A stretch of DNA of 64,000 nt from Heliocybe sulcata (lineage: Eukaryota; Basidiomycota; Agaricomycetes; Gloeophyllales; Gloeophyllaceae): positions 812,858 through 876,857 of the forward strand of contig ML213509.1 in the NCBI GenBank assembly GCA_004369045.1, in the 5' to 3' direction. Made by a program: the position numbers and the translations under genes. Positions 36,906 through 49,916 of this stretch are shown here, piece after piece (position 1 is the stretch's first letter; the number at the start of each line of letters is the position of its first letter). The notes under the pieces were generated by a model. The model had not been told where the DNA came from, searched no databases, and worked only from the letters and a program-made list of their open reading frames with translations.

Positions 36906-39900
36906 ATGTCGCTCGATTTCGACCTCTCATATGACTCTCTCTTGCGCTATGTAGAAGATCCTCCTAGAGCAGATCATCTGGCCTCTTTGACGGGGAATGG
37001 CTCTTTGACGAACGGCCGCCACAAAGCTACGCTCATCCCAGAGCTTCGTACTCTATCGGATTTCGGGGAGGTCTATCCTTACACGTGTCGCTCGACCTAC
37101 TATATTCCTCGCACGCTGCCTCCAGCCCCAGACACCTCAACTCTTGTGCAACTTCCCTTTAATCCCCAAAGCTACCGATCTAACATGTCCGAGTCCACCA
37201 ATTCTCCGGTTATGACTGGTTACCCGGCCGGAGATGAGCGGCTTCGTTCTGAACCCGGCGCCATACCGTCATCGTCGCGCGTGGTAGGCAGTCTGGAAGA
37301 TATCGGCTGTCAAGCCAGCGCTCCTGGGAAGCCAAAGAAGACAAGAAGGGAGAAACCCCATATCGATTTGGCCCCAGGGCAGCCGCCGACAACACAAGGG
37401 AAAGCTCGTCAGCGGGTTTTTGTAGCGTGCTTACAATGGTAAGTCATAGCTTATCCGAAGCAACCCCTCAGCTCTCCTAACGGTGATTACCCTACTCCAA
37501 TGGCCGCCGACTCTTTTCGTTCATAAAACAGTCGTAATCGTAAGATACGGTGCGATGGTGGGAAGCCCATCTGCTTCAACTGCAATCGTCGACCAGATTC
37601 TTTCCTCTGTTCATATGATGCTACCCCAAAACGCCGTGGTCCAGATCGATTGCAAGGTGCACGCCAGAGATCCGCGAAAGATTCATCCGATGGAGATATA
37701 CCCGCTGCTACTCGTAACCGTCGTCGACGAGTTCGACCCGATGCAGCTCCTTATAATGCTGCTGAACCCCGCGGTACTGTAGAAGATGTTGTCTCTACTG
37801 CAACCGAGTTTCACCTTGCAGAAGATTATGGCGCTATTGATCCAGGAGGCTCTCAGGGTTGGGATTCCCAGACGGCCTCCCTATCGTTCGTAGGCGGCAC
37901 GTCGTACTCGCCTTATCCAGTGTTGAGCAATATGCGATCCCCGTCGTCTAGCGATCCTTCTGGCACGCCGCAGATCATAGCGGAATATAAAACGTCTCAG
38001 CTCGTAAGTTCGAACGTAATTCGGCGGAAGCCAACTTCCCGCTTACTGCTTCTTAGGATTCTGCAGGCTACAGCGAGCCTGGTTTTCCGGCTGTCGGTCT
38101 CGAAGACATCATTTCCAGCAGCGCACCTTCACTTGTTCGCCAACTGAGGGGCACGAGTGATGGTTCTGAACACAGTGATGAGTCGAATTCTGTCGGTATA
38201 GTGGCTGAACCATCCTTGTGTTTCACCCGCAAGACGTGGTGGGACTCTTTGTTGACGTTCTACTCCGACATTGATTACGGATCCGGTATCCGCTCTCTGG
38301 CCCTCACTGCGAGCCAACGGGAGTCTGGTATGCGCCGAATCACGTCAGACCTGCGAACGCTTTTCCGCACTTCGAATTACTGGTTTTCATTCTTTAACGT
38401 TCCTCGTTTCCTCAACGACTTCTTCGATACTCGTCGGAGAGAAACTATGCAACCTAGTTTGGTACTGGCGGCCTTAGCGGTGGCTACTTTCCTGCACAGC
38501 TCGGAATTGGACCAAGCGGAAGCAGGGCGGACGAGAGCTATGCGCCTGAGGGATGAGGCGCAAGCGTGTCTGGAAGCAAGTCTGAACGGGCAGTGGATTG
38601 ACAGCTCTCTGGCCCAAGCAGCCTGGGTAGGTCCTGCGTCCTTGGACTCAGTCTTGCGTTTCTGACCATTCCGGCTTTATCCATTGCTGTCCCTAGCTAC
38701 TGGCCTTCTTCGAAGTCTGCGGCCACCAGTACCACTCCAGTGCTCGCGTCGCTTCGTCTCTGTTTCTACTGGATGGTATCATCCGAAGTCTGTCTCTAAC
38801 GCTTATCGACGCGGGTGACCCCCGCGCGTCACACCTGCGTGCAACTACTCTACCTGGCGAAAGTGGCCTCGGATTGAGCCAGCCCATGTGGTCGGGGGCT
38901 GATACTCCTGTTGAAGCTATCCATCATCCAGTACCACATGAAGTTATGTCGTACCGTTCCCTCCAAGACCCGGTGACTTCCGGATGTTCTTGCGCTTCCA
39001 TCAGTCTAGGAGCGACCTGGTCTGCTGCCAGGGAATACACGCCGCTCTGGCTGTCAACACCTGGTTGGGACGAAGGCTGGACGGAGGCAGAGGTTAGGAA
39101 GGAAGAATGCCGTCGTCTGTGCTGGAGCACCTTGTTCCTGGCTTGTGGGCACAGCAGCTATGTATGGGCTCACAAGCGCCGAGGGTTAGACCTATTCGTC
39201 GTTGATCCCGCGAACGCAAGTACAATCCTGTTAACACTTGTAGTCACGGACACTGATGGTACCCGACATGTAGTATGCGTTACTCGCACCCGGCGAATCC
39301 CTTGCCCTTTCCCCGTGCTTCGCACCCTTTCACCCGGGCAACGAGTCGATATGGGCGCTGTATTCTCGCATCATGCTTTTATGGAGTACTTGCCTCCGTA
39401 TGCGGTGCGACAATACTGCGAGTTACGGGCAGAAGGCCCAATTTGCTATGAGAGCCTGGCTCTTTGCGGACGCTATCGAGGACGCCCTGAATCGGCACAC
39501 GTGTGATATGGAGAAGGCTTTTTTGTACGCTGGACGGGAATATCTTTTCAAGTGAGATTTCTAGCATGATGAATTGATTAGGAGCTGAGCTTGATATTCA
39601 GTATACGAATGTGCATCTCGCACGAATATCAGCGATACATTCCACAGGCCGCTGCGTAAGTGCCACGCTTTTAGTTTATTAGCACTTACACTGACCCGAT
39701 GCACGATAGCGACTTCAATGGAATCTTCCATAGGCGCAAAGCTGATGAGTGGTGTGAGTCGACTTGCATTGGTCCCGTGCTGGCTCATCTCACATGGAGG
39801 GTACTAGTGAGATATCAGACGTCCGTCGCTCAGCGTGTGATGCATGGGCTTTACAAAGTCACTGGTCAAGCCGCGAACGTACTCGCTAAGCGCCCGCTGT

Positions 39901-40284
39901 TCGTCTTTCACTTCATGGCCCAAGTGTCGAGGTTTGTGATTTCAGCTGCTTCATGTCCCAGTGCTGATTGTGGTTGCATTGCCCCGCAGAACTCTCTCTC
40001 TGTGGCAGAGAGATAATACATATACGCAGGCACTTGAGGTCTCAAAGGCCCTCCTGCCTCCCATTGACTATTTATCCGCTCTGTGGCCATGTCATGGTAA
40101 GCCTTCATGCTTTCCTTGCTATCCAGTCGACGACGGCTGATGTTCTTTGGTTCCAGAACAAAGGATACGTTATGATAAGCTGCGAGCTGAGCTTACAGAA
40201 GCCTGTTACATGGCAGGCATTGCACCACCACCACCGCCTAACTTCCGTCTTCCTTCATTAGAAGATCCCGCTGCTATCATATGA
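36906..40284 (+). CDS. Zn2Cys6 fungal-specific transcription factor
   Basis: Nine exons (36906-37438, 37532-38003, 38057-38626, 38697-39215, 39274-39551, 39602-39655, 39710-39931, 39990-40096, 40157-40284) close in frame to 960 residues. The zinc cluster, C-x2-C-x6-C-x6-C-x2-C-x8-C, spans residues 175-204 and is split by the first intron; SYDATPKRRGPDR follows, typical of the basidiomycete subfamily. Residues of about 360-960 form the helical middle-homology region, with FTRKTWWDSLLTFY, WFSFFNVPRF, LFEVCGHQYH-like FFEVCGHQYH, GREYLFN and RMCISHEYQRYIP. Intron 4 (39216-39273) begins GCAAGT, a GC-AG intron; only this splice restores the conserved YALLAPGES. About 174 residues precede the zinc cluster, an unusually long N-terminus. 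The target genes are unknown. Confidence 0.9.
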
Positions 40285-40674
40285 CTCCCGGACATTGGAC
40301 GTTCTTGAGCAGGAGTAATTTTGCCTTCGCCTTGCGCGCACATATTATGTATTGATATCTAGTGAATAACTGTATTAAGTACTTTCGCATCGGCAGTTCC
40401 GTATGTACTCTCGACTGTATGTGTTTACCGAGTCTGTCTCGCTGTGCGGGTCCGACGTATCGTCCAATTCAGGCATTGTGGCGGGTTGTTGTGGCTCGGC
40501 CGCGTGCCAGAAGCACATTAGTTGCTGCATCTCATCAGCATTGTGCTCTACCGCTGCGCTTACTTCTGCAAGCCTTCCGCTATGTCTCAGGATCTCCCAC
40601 TTTGCGCGTTCATTGACTTGAGTTCCACGTCGAGGTTAACAGTGGAGAGCACCAGGGATCCTGACTGTGCCACC
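40285..40674. other. intergenic / CHFR-like upstream region
   Basis: 390 bp between the Zn2Cys6 gene and the CHFR-like start, same strand. An ATG at 40579 is in frame with the CHFR-like gene and would add 32 residues. Confidence 0.5.
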
Positions 40675-42473
40675 ATGAAACGCAGAGCTTCTGCTTCCTT
40701 TGAACATCGGGAGGAAGGCTCAAGCAAGAGGCTGAAGGATGCTACACGACAAGATGAGGCGGCCCTGAAAGAGCCTGACCTTCGAATGGATGGATCACAA
40801 GTGGTCGATGAATTGGAGCAGGAGCTGCAGTGCGGATGCTGCTCTGCTCTGGTGTACCGACCAGTTATCGTAAACCCTTGCCAACATTTCTTCTGCGGGA
40901 GGTACGTGTTTCCAAGGATATCGCTTACTATTGCGAGACTCAGCAGCTATGCCACAGCTGCTGTATGCTCTGGATTAAGGTGCGGCGTCAGTCTATTGGG
41001 CGGAACTTTGCCTCAGTGCTGACCGACCATTCATTGCTCGGTTAGAATGGTGGAACCAATTGCCCGGCTTGTCGTGGCGTATCTGGATCTGTGATTCCCT
41101 CAAGAGCTATCCAGAGAATGGTTGATCTCCTGTTGCGCGCTGCGCCACACAAAGCTCGACCGGAAGGAGAGCGTCAACAAGCAGATGCCATATACACCGC
41201 TGGCTGCATAAGAGTGCGTACAAACCGCATTCAGTATTGTCAAGTATTTGGCTTACCTAGCTTAGATCCCTCTTCCCCGAGAACCTTCTCCGGAACCCGC
41301 GATTCACCAGAATACCGACCTGGCACGTCCCTGCCCGCACTGCGATCCAGGAAATCCTTGGGGGTGGAGGTGTCCTCAAGCCATTCCTGACCCAACTCTG
41401 GATGCGGAACATGCATGGCATCTAGACGATGGCTCTCCTCCGGGCCATGGATACTGTGGTAACTGGTACGCTGCACTCTCATCAGTCCATAGATGGCGCA
41501 TATTCAGATAGTATCGCCAGTGAGAACCTTCTGGCGCTTAACGCCCCTACAACGACCAAGTGCGACATGTGCCAAGTTTCGTTCTGTGGCATCGGCATTC
41601 AAGGCCGCTGTGTAGCAGCACCCTTGTTATCCCAACATCCACACAATATGTCAGATGTCGGCGATCTCATCACCTCCTCCGACGTATATGACTGCTTTGA
41701 CAGCAATACTGTCGAGGTCGACATCATGATCGACTATCTTGCTGCGCAGAGACTGTCTCCGCGCCACATCTATCGGGAGGTATGGAAGACACTGTAACCC
41801 TCTCCCCAGACGTCCCTGATTGAGCCCTTATAGATTGTGGCTCATTTACAGAGCCAACCTAGAGGGTTTGCACCGCTCATAGAGCTCGAACTCTTTGCGG
41901 ACGTACACGGTGTCGCCTCTGGGACCGACCCTGACCCCAATGCGCAGCGGAATCGCATTTGTAGAATATGCGCGACTGAGGTCTTGCTATGGGGCCTACG
42001 TGACTGGTGGGTCCGCGAGAGGCAGAAAGGTTTCTTAGAAGAACACATCCTGCGCAGGAAAGACTGTCCCGACGGCAGCGGATGCCAGAGGCAGAAAGAT
42101 CTCGGTGCGTGCCCAGGTCCCTTTCTCTCTAGACCGGCAGAGAGACCCTTGCTCACTACGTTCGTCCGCAGGGCATGCTAAAGAATGTGAGTAATCAGTC
42201 GGTCCTGGAAGTGACAGATGATCTTTTAATGAGGTTGCCTTCGTAGACAATCACATCATCGCAAACAGTGATTTTGTTCCTGATGCAGCGCTTGAAGAGC
42301 GGGCAAGTACGCTGGCCAATGCACACATTCAATTGACCTCCCACGTCGGGGGCGAGCTCACATGTCCATCGTCAAGTCCTGGTCTGGGAGCATCCAACAT
42401 CCATATCCAGTCCAGCGAGTCCTCGGGAGATAACATTCGGGTGGCGAGCGAAGTGACTGCGAGCTCGGTCTAA
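40675..42473 (+). CDS. CHFR-like RING E3 ubiquitin ligase
   Basis: Eight exons (40675-40901, 40958-40979, 41046-41213, 41266-41465, 41521-41779, 41834-42104, 42172-42186, 42247-42473) close in frame to 462 residues. A RING domain lies at residues of about 50-95 (LQCGCCSALVYRPVIVNPCQ, HFFCGSCC, NCPACRG). The CHFR-type Cys-rich region follows: RPCPHCDPGNPWGWRCP, GHGYCGNCENLLAL, KCDMCQVSFCGIGIQGRC, then RICRICATEVLLWGLRDWW. The FHA domain of animal CHFR is missing, as is usual in fungi. CHFR marks mitotic regulators for degradation at an early mitotic checkpoint; that role here is inferred. Exons of 22 and 15 nt were needed to keep the RING and the tail in frame. The start was chosen for its CACCATG context; an ATG at 40579 is possible. 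Confidence 0.9.
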
Positions 42474-42839
42474 CTTTGGCATATTGTCGTTTACACATCT
42501 TCGCTTCTTTCACGTAACCTCATCAGTGTAGTTTTAGTATATGTATCCTATCATCGAGGGCCTTTCTCTCACAGGCGGCTCCCCTCTTAGACCTTAAGTC
42601 TGGTAGTTGTCCTCTGAAGAGATCGTCTTATGAATAGCGCAGGTTGCAATGGTATACTAGGGCAGTGGGTAGTACGAACGGTCGCCATAAATCGCTCCGA
42701 TACATAGTAAAACATAATGTAGTAATGCAGCAACGAAGAATATGTAGCAGAAAGGAGTGTGAAGAGGTAATGAGCAAGGGGTAAAGCGAGGGAAGTATCG
42801 ATACCATACACACATATAGCCATAGATCTGCAGTAGACT
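42474..42839. other. intergenic between convergent genes
   Basis: 366 bp between the 3' ends of the CHFR-like and kelch-BTB genes. I see only the expected 3' untranslated sequence. Confidence 0.5.
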
Positions 42840-45800
42840 CTACATCCATACCATGCCGCCGTACATGACAGCATCCTTCTTGTCGCGACCTTGCCCAGAG
42901 TTCAAGGACTGTCTCTCAGCGTCTGCCTTCCTTTCAACGGCACGCTGCTTGAGCTGGAGAGCTAGTTGCTCCGTTCGCGCCTTCGACTCTTCCTTCTTCC
43001 TCCTCTTCTCCTCCGCCTTGCGCGCTTTGGCATCATTGAGGTGGTCCTTCGTGATAGCCTGCTTCCCGCCAGGGATGATCGACCGCGCACTGGACGTCTC
43101 CTTCTCGCTCTTCGCTGACAAAGAGAAGAAACGCAAACTGCCAGCCCCCGACCGTCGAGGCGTAGGTGAGTCTATGCGAGAGGACGTAGACGGCGTAGGA
43201 GAACGCCGCCATCGAGCAACACTTTCTGCCTGAGCTGGCCTGAAACTATCCATGCTGAGTATGCTCTGCTTATGTCTAGGCTCCATTTGAATATCTGAGA
43301 CGGGACTCCCCATGAAGGTTGTCTCCGACCTCCCAGACACGGGAGTGGAAATATCCAAAGTCAGCGCCCGTCTTTGCGAAGGTTCGACAGGGGCAAAGGA
43401 TATGGCTGTAAGACTTTCTTCAGAATCGCTTGACAGCCTATGCTGATCATCGTCTTCGACAGTCTTCTCGGGTATGACCGCAAGCTGCGCCTCGACTGAT
43501 GGAATAGGCAAGGGGCTTGCCGGTGGGGAATGGATATGTAACGAGGAGCTCAACGACAAGGACGGGTAACTGGGAGTACCAGGAAGGCTGCTTGTCGTAG
43601 AGCTGATAGACGTCCTGGTAGTCAGCGAAGGAAGGTCGCTCTCACTCGTGGTATAGTTGCGGCGAGGACGGGGCAGGTGGAAGACAGGATAAGCACTGTG
43701 GGCCGCGGCCAAGTGAGCACGTTCCCCGAACTCATCCGTTGGTTCACCATCCATGTCGCCCCCTGATTCCAGAGAGTAGATAGACGTGCCCCGTGACGAT
43801 GGTCTGACAGCGGACAGCGCGGCCTTCATTGACAAGGACGATAATCGTCGGCTCCTATCCTGATCCCCTGGCAGGGGCGTATCAATCTCTGAATCCGTGG
43901 AATCTTCGAAGACAGTGGGGAGATCATGAGGCTCCTGGATGAAACTAGCCCGTTTATCCGACACTGCCGGCGACATCAGCTCCGCTACAGCGCAGAGCTC
44001 ATTCTCAGTCGTCATCGAGACCCAACTGTTCGATCTGGAGTGGCCATTCTCGAGGGTCCTGGCGATGAGCAGGGGTGACGGGGTCGTCTTCTTATCAGGA
44101 CCACGTCGGCGCGGCGGGCGCAAAATGTACTCCTCAATGACAGACTCAGGCCTATCCCGGGCGGACACATCTTCCATTTACTCCTTAGTTCGTCTACTCC
44201 GATGTGATAGCGAAATGGACGTACCACTGGGGCCATCAGAAGACCTAAGCATACCAGAGGCGGAGCCACCAGAAGAGATGCTGCGTGAAAATGCGTCGGA
44301 CATCCCTCTCGGTCGGGCGGCAGAGGAGCTATCGCCCCCGCTCGGTCCAGGCGGTGGTGTCCCGTCAGACCGTGGCGCACCTCCCCCACCTCCACCTGGT
44401 CCACGACCGCTTGGCCCATCGCCACCTCCACCTCCGTCCTTCTCCGGTCGGGACTTTCCGACAGGACGCTTCTGGCTGTACGACTAGAAGGTTTTATTAG
44501 TCAGGAGGAGAACTGTTACTCTATCGCGCTACACTCACCATGACAGTTTTCAGGGCCCTAGGAAGAACAGTGATGTTAGTAGCGCAACCGACGCGATTAC
44601 TCGCTAACTCACCGTATCTGTAAACTTCTGCAGCTGCAAAGAGTAGCCACCTCGTAAACGCCGACGGAAGTGGAGTTCGACAAAGCTCCATGCATAGCGT
44701 GCTTGACAAGGTCTTCCAGATGGTAGAGCTTGTAGGTGCTCGCTAGCACTAACAGCTGACTCAGGACGGCCGGTGCATGCTGCAGCGGAGTAATCAAGGC
44801 CAGGGCGTAAAAGTACTGCACAAAAGCAAGCGCGATGGGATACGGTTCGGACAGATTGAAAGTGCGAGGCGTCAAACGCGGATCGGACTTGGATCCCTCT
44901 GCATCCGACGAACCCGAGATATCAGGGAGAGCAACATGCTGCGAATTCTGAGGAAGCGTGTCCAACGCCCGCTGAGCGCCTGCAACAAACTTCCTTCGCT
45001 GGTCCTTAAGCCACGGCCAGCGCTCCTCCAGCAACTTGCGGGAGCACTCGATCCGTCGCCCATCGTCACAGATGATCTCAAAGTCAGCTAGGACTCCCTC
45101 CTCCAGTGCTGCGAGCCCCAGCTCCTGTTGTTGAACGTCGATGATGAGCCTCGGGGGTTGGTAGATGCCGAACGCCTCGAGATCAATGCAAGCGACGTGG
45201 TCCCAGCTTAGGAGTCGTCTGTTGTAATCCTCAACGAGGTTCCCGTACCGATTGCCGAAGATCAAGAATTTGCTTGCCTCCGGCCACAGGCACCCTCGGA
45301 ACCAAGAGCCAGTAGCCAGGGCGCTTCCGGGATCTATACGCGACCAAACCATGGTCTGTAAGTCCAGAGCCCAAACGGAGAAGGACTGGTAAGTATGCGC
45401 CAGGTAGGTACCGGCTATGATAAGGTGGGTGCCGAGAATAGCGCCGGTAGGAAAACGCAGGCCAGGAGGGAATGAGGAGCCCTGCATAGCATTCGAGCGG
45501 TCCGTGATATTAAAGTCCTGACCGGATTGAGGCGAAAATACTTCGAGTTCACGTTTTACATCCGTAAACTAGGCGGCAAACGAGCTGTCAGCATTGCAAG
45601 GAAACAGGCGAAATAACGAAGCAGCGCACATTATAGTTACTGTACAGATAGACGTCGCTGGGGTATTCTTCAGTGGGCACTGCAGAATACGGGAGGTGGT
45701 GCAGTGATTCGGAAGGAGTGAACTTGTCAGGTGTGGGCGGCATTTTTTCGTATTGGAATCTGCTACCGGGGGCCGCCGAAGATGATTTGCCTCGCAATTC

Positions 45801-46589
45801 TTCTTGGGGAAAACGGACACGGTAATTGGAGGATACAGCTACACTGCGATATGTACCACAATGGCGAGGATAATCCCGGCGCTGGATCCATGCTCGGGTC
45901 TTGAGGTCGTAGATATGAACATCGTCCAGCCAGACGTTTGCCAAGTCCTGGCCCCCAATAACGAAGAGCCGGTCAGAGGTAATGGATGAGAGATGCGCGT
46001 AGCGGGCCTTGGGGATGAGATTCTCGGAGGCAGCAGACGATGACCACGACATCCAACGTCTCGAGGAGAGGTCGAAGAACCGGACATCATTCAGAACGCA
46101 GAGATCCTCAGGATTGTCCGAGTCAGGGCTGATTCCCATACCACCGAAGATAATCAAAATGTTGTTCCCTAAATACTGCAGATCAGGCCACAAGGCAATC
46201 GACGGCATGGAAGCAGGTACGCACAAGCATCAGCACTGTGGAAGTATCGCGCGGGAGGCATTTCGTCGTCTGGAAATGGTAGTATCCTCTCCCAAACGAA
46301 GGACTCCAGATCGAACGCGTATAGGTCGGACACCATCCTACGTTCCGTGACCAGTCGACCGCCCTGCATGATCCATCTCAGCCTTGACGATCCTCGGTAA
46401 TAGCGACAGCATGCTGCTTACAAAAAGATACATCTTGGAGCCCACAACAGTCGTGGATGCGCCCTGCAGTGAACCGACTGAGTCCATGATTCATTTCATC
46501 GGTATATGAAGCGGACGCACCACAAGCTTCGGGGGAACATCGCCCGTAGTCTTGCGACAGAAAGTCGTCAGGTCGGATATTGAGTGCAT
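42840..46589 (-). CDS. kelch-repeat and BTB protein with long C-terminal tail (Ral2-like)
   Basis: Eight exons (46589-46521, 46463-46422, 46363-46225, 46168-45630, 45568-44613, 44557-44539, 44483-44225, 44170-42840) close in frame to 1117 residues. Kelch repeats cover residues of about 25-420: VVGSKMYLFGGRL, ILIIFGGMG, RLFVIGGQDL and HLIIAGTYL. A BTB-like domain follows at about 430-590 (ADFEIICDDGRRIECSRKLL, FVQYFYALAL, LLVLASTYKLYHLEDLVKHA). A Gly/Pro-rich linker leads to a 440-residue Ser/Pro-rich tail ending in a Lys/Glu-rich coiled coil (KARKAEEKRRKKEES) and YGGMVWM. The kelch-BTB order is that of fission yeast Ral2, which acts upstream of Ras; that role is inferred. One exon is 19 nt. 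The last exon could pass for a separate gene because it contains an ATG-like start, but the 54-nt intron joining it is well formed. Confidence 0.82.
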
Positions 46590-49500
46590 GGCGTCGAATG
46601 CACGCACGGCGGCGGCGACAGCGAAGGAGGGGAGACGTAGGGTAAGGAATGGGTGGGACGCCGAGCAGACGAGATGGTCTAGCGTATCGCCCAGAGGCCG
46701 TGGTATATTTCGGAGTTTCAATTCACATCTCGAGAAGCAAGATCTCGTATATGCGATCTTCAGCAGCTAAACGCTTTTGCAAATTACTACTTCCGCCAGA
46801 TATCAGTGCCTCTGCACCTCTGCATCCGGATTCCACGTATGACAAGCTTTCTAGCCTGCATTGTAGCATTTGCTGCAGTAAGACTCGTCGTGCTATATCC
46901 CTGACTTGCGATAACTGAAGCTTGATTCATTATGCCCTGGCTCCCATCAGCGGTCTGCGGCCGATATCATTTCCCACCCTCTCGCGAGCGTCGCGAAGTC
47001 CCCCGGTACTTTCCAATTCTCGAATCATGCGAAGTACATCCAGTTCTAACCTTGGGAGGATCATACCGCGAGACGGATGCTGAGCTGGCGTAATCGGGGT
47101 ATACTCTGGTATGCTTATCAGTCACCTTCCAGCTCGAGCTTTGCCAGAAAATCAGAGGCGCCACTCTCTGATGCCTGCTTCACATGCGACAGCACCCGGC
47201 GCATGGCAGAGAAACCCCAAGACAGTCCCCGGACGTTGTGATCCTCATGCTCGCGAACACGTCTCCTTGCTTCTGAGCTGACTTACCGGCAGAAGCTCTA
47301 AAGCAGTGCTACCGTCGCTCTTACATCATGCTCGTAAGCAGAATGCATACAGTAGGATTCCCCGCGGCGCCGACCCGCACCCTGCAGAATAATTACTAAC
47401 CCAGTAGGAAGCGAAGAAGCCCCTGCAATAGCCTGCAATCCAGCCACATCTCCAGCGTCATGGGCGCCCTAGGTTCGTGGTCCTGGCAGATGAATCACCG
47501 TACTAACAGCAGCCGTAACCTGCAGAACTATCCCCTCCGGATAGCCGTGACAGCCTGCGGAGCGTTCAGCAAGTCAGAACTTGCGCAGAGAAGCAAGTCG
47601 GTGACGCAATTCCGAGCGCTCGCTGCGAGGTGGGTCAGGCATTACTTAGGCAAGTCGTTGAAACACTCTGACCGACACCGACGTCGATCGATGGAAGCCT
47701 AGCGTGCGGTGTGGGAAGCAGCAGCGGAACTTTTGCGGGGTGAAGCGCTATGCAAGGCGGCGCATTAATATAGCGTAGGGAAGTGAGGATAGCAGCCAGC
47801 CAAAATATGGCGACGGGTGAAGAGCGGACGAGCGCCGACGGTAGACGAGCCGAGCTTCTTGCAAAGGGTCCTGCGCAAGCGGTTGAACGGTATAACCGAG
47901 ACTGAAACCCGAGTGGCGCGGAAAGCGCGACTGCGCATTGAATATTAATCGTGCGTTCGTGCGTCCACAAGCCATAAGAAGTCTTCGAACTGTGAACCAG
48001 ATGCACTATGATAAGAGGGAATTCAGGGCCAGGTCAGCAAGTATTCCAAGGTAGATGACTAGCGAAGCTGAAAATTTGGACGTAGGAACAACGTCCTGCG
48101 CGATACACCTGTCACAGACCGATCACAACCTGTCAAGGTCAGCATCAGTGGATCGCACACACACCGGCGTCTTAGCCGGCAATAATCTTTGCCAGCCTGA
48201 TGTCTGTTAAAGGCAATATGTTAACGGAACGGTTACGATAGTCGAGCAAGTACTGGACCGGCGATTACAGTGGGCAAAGACAAACATACCGTTGCCGAGC
48301 AGGACCAGGTCGAGTTAGGCAAGTGATGCTGACAAAGCGTAGGGAGACGCGGGGTCCTGGCACCCTTGCCTGTCACAGCACGTTATCGAAATGCGACTGA
48401 TCCCGATATATGTAAGCATTGCCAGCGACTATATTGTAGCTACCTAGTGAGCGGTGAGGCAGTTAGGTCTAGGAGTAATAGATGCTAAGGTCATTTCCTT
48501 ATGAGTGGAATAAACAACTGGCTGTATATAAGTAATGTTGATTATGAGATCTCTGCTTATTAGTACTGATAGTTAGTTATTATGCACCGTAGAGCGTCAT
48601 TTTCTCAGGGATCCAACTGTGTAAAATAGATACAAAAATGCGATTAAATATTTAGAGTTGCTCACTGGCACTGGCCGCGGCCTAAGGCCAGCCAGTCTGA
48701 GTCTCGAAAGCAAATGCGTTCACAGAATTTGTTACGCTTCCAATCGAGGACGGTCCCACTGGTCGGAGATAACCGTGTTCATATCCCACGGTCCTTTGAG
48801 CCACAGGCGGGTGCACACGTATTAGATAAGGTTATGTGTGCTGTTCTGGCGCTCTTCTCAATTGCCTTATGCTTACTACCTAGTACATAATGCGACGCCT
48901 GGCGGGGACGGAGGCCACATCGGCAAGCGTTGGCAATTTGGCATCAGGTTTTTGTCTTGTGGCGGGGCGCTGGGGACGCGTCTGTGGCTGACATCAAAAT
49001 ATGGACAAATACTGAATAATTTCTCGGACATTTGTTGGACCTGCACCGCGTTGTCGAGTTGCCTCTTCATACGAGCCAGAGTTCATTTTCAAATCATATC
49101 TAAATGCCGGGCTGATAGTAAAGTATCAGAGAAAAGTACTCTATGAACGGGTCCATGTGTAATCCTGTGTAGGATGATGCCTACATCAAGATAACTCGAA
49201 AACTGTGACTAACCGTAACGTGAGAACCTTCACTCGGACCCCATCAGCTCTGATGCAAGATTGAGCGCGCAAAATCGACCTGGCCCTGCTCGGCAACGGT
49301 ACAAACAGCGAGATCAGGTAAGTACCATAATATACGCCAGAAAGGCGTGCTTCTGCAAAAGACTGGCCTACGTAAGGCACGATGTACCAGCTGCACTTTT
49401 CTGATACAACGTCCAGAAGAGGCGGGATAAACCCTATCGGAATGTAAGATGGTACTAGTCCTAAGAGATTGGCATATGGGTACCTGCGTGCCTTGCGTTC

Positions 49501-49916
49501 CCTCGTTAAACGCCGGTGTTCGGGAAAGCTCTGCGGCATGGAAAGACTGGTCGAGACATGGCCAGGGCACGCGCACTGTTGTGCGAAAGTCCCTGTTTCC
49601 GGTCGTTTCGAGGTCCACGAGCACACGGCCGGGGGATACTCAGCAGCCAAGGGAACAATACTCTCCTAGCCGGGTAAGATGAGTAATGAAGGCAACTTGA
49701 GCAAAGTGCTCGGAAATATCAGCAGGCCCATCCATGGCGTTTACATTCAAGATGGCCGTCCCGCGGATGAGTGCAGGTTCGAGCGCAGAGCGCAATACTA
49801 TGCCTCGGGAAGGCACGTGGCATGCCCGAGGTGGCACTTCTCCCGGTTCATCTGAACATAAAGCTTAAAGCTCAAAGAGTTGGGCAGGCTCGCACTACCT
49901 AGCAGAGGCCGACACA
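46590..49916. other. 3.3-kb gene-free interval
   Basis: No supported gene in this interval, the second of its size in the window. The kelch-BTB promoter lies at its left edge and the F-box promoter at its right. Minus-strand frames of 123, 126 and 154 codons occur (47635-48006, 49244-49624, 49186-49650), but none shows a family motif and none joins to another by good splice sites. The part at 48400-48650 is AT-rich compared with the rest. No terminal repeats were recognised. Confidence 0.5.

Noticed and set aside
42840-44177. Separate gene for the 445-codon frame on the minus strand
   Set aside because: Its ATG sits across a splice acceptor, an in-frame stop lies just before it, and a 54-nt intron joins it in frame to the kelch-BTB gene.
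47635-48006. 123-codon minus-strand frame in the gene-free interval
   Set aside because: Composition looks random, no domain is visible, and no splice partners were found.
49244-49624. 126-codon minus-strand frame with a DLETTG hexapeptide, as in DEDD-type exonucleases
   Set aside because: None of the other exonuclease motifs follows and the surrounding residues do not fit; a six-residue match is expected by chance.
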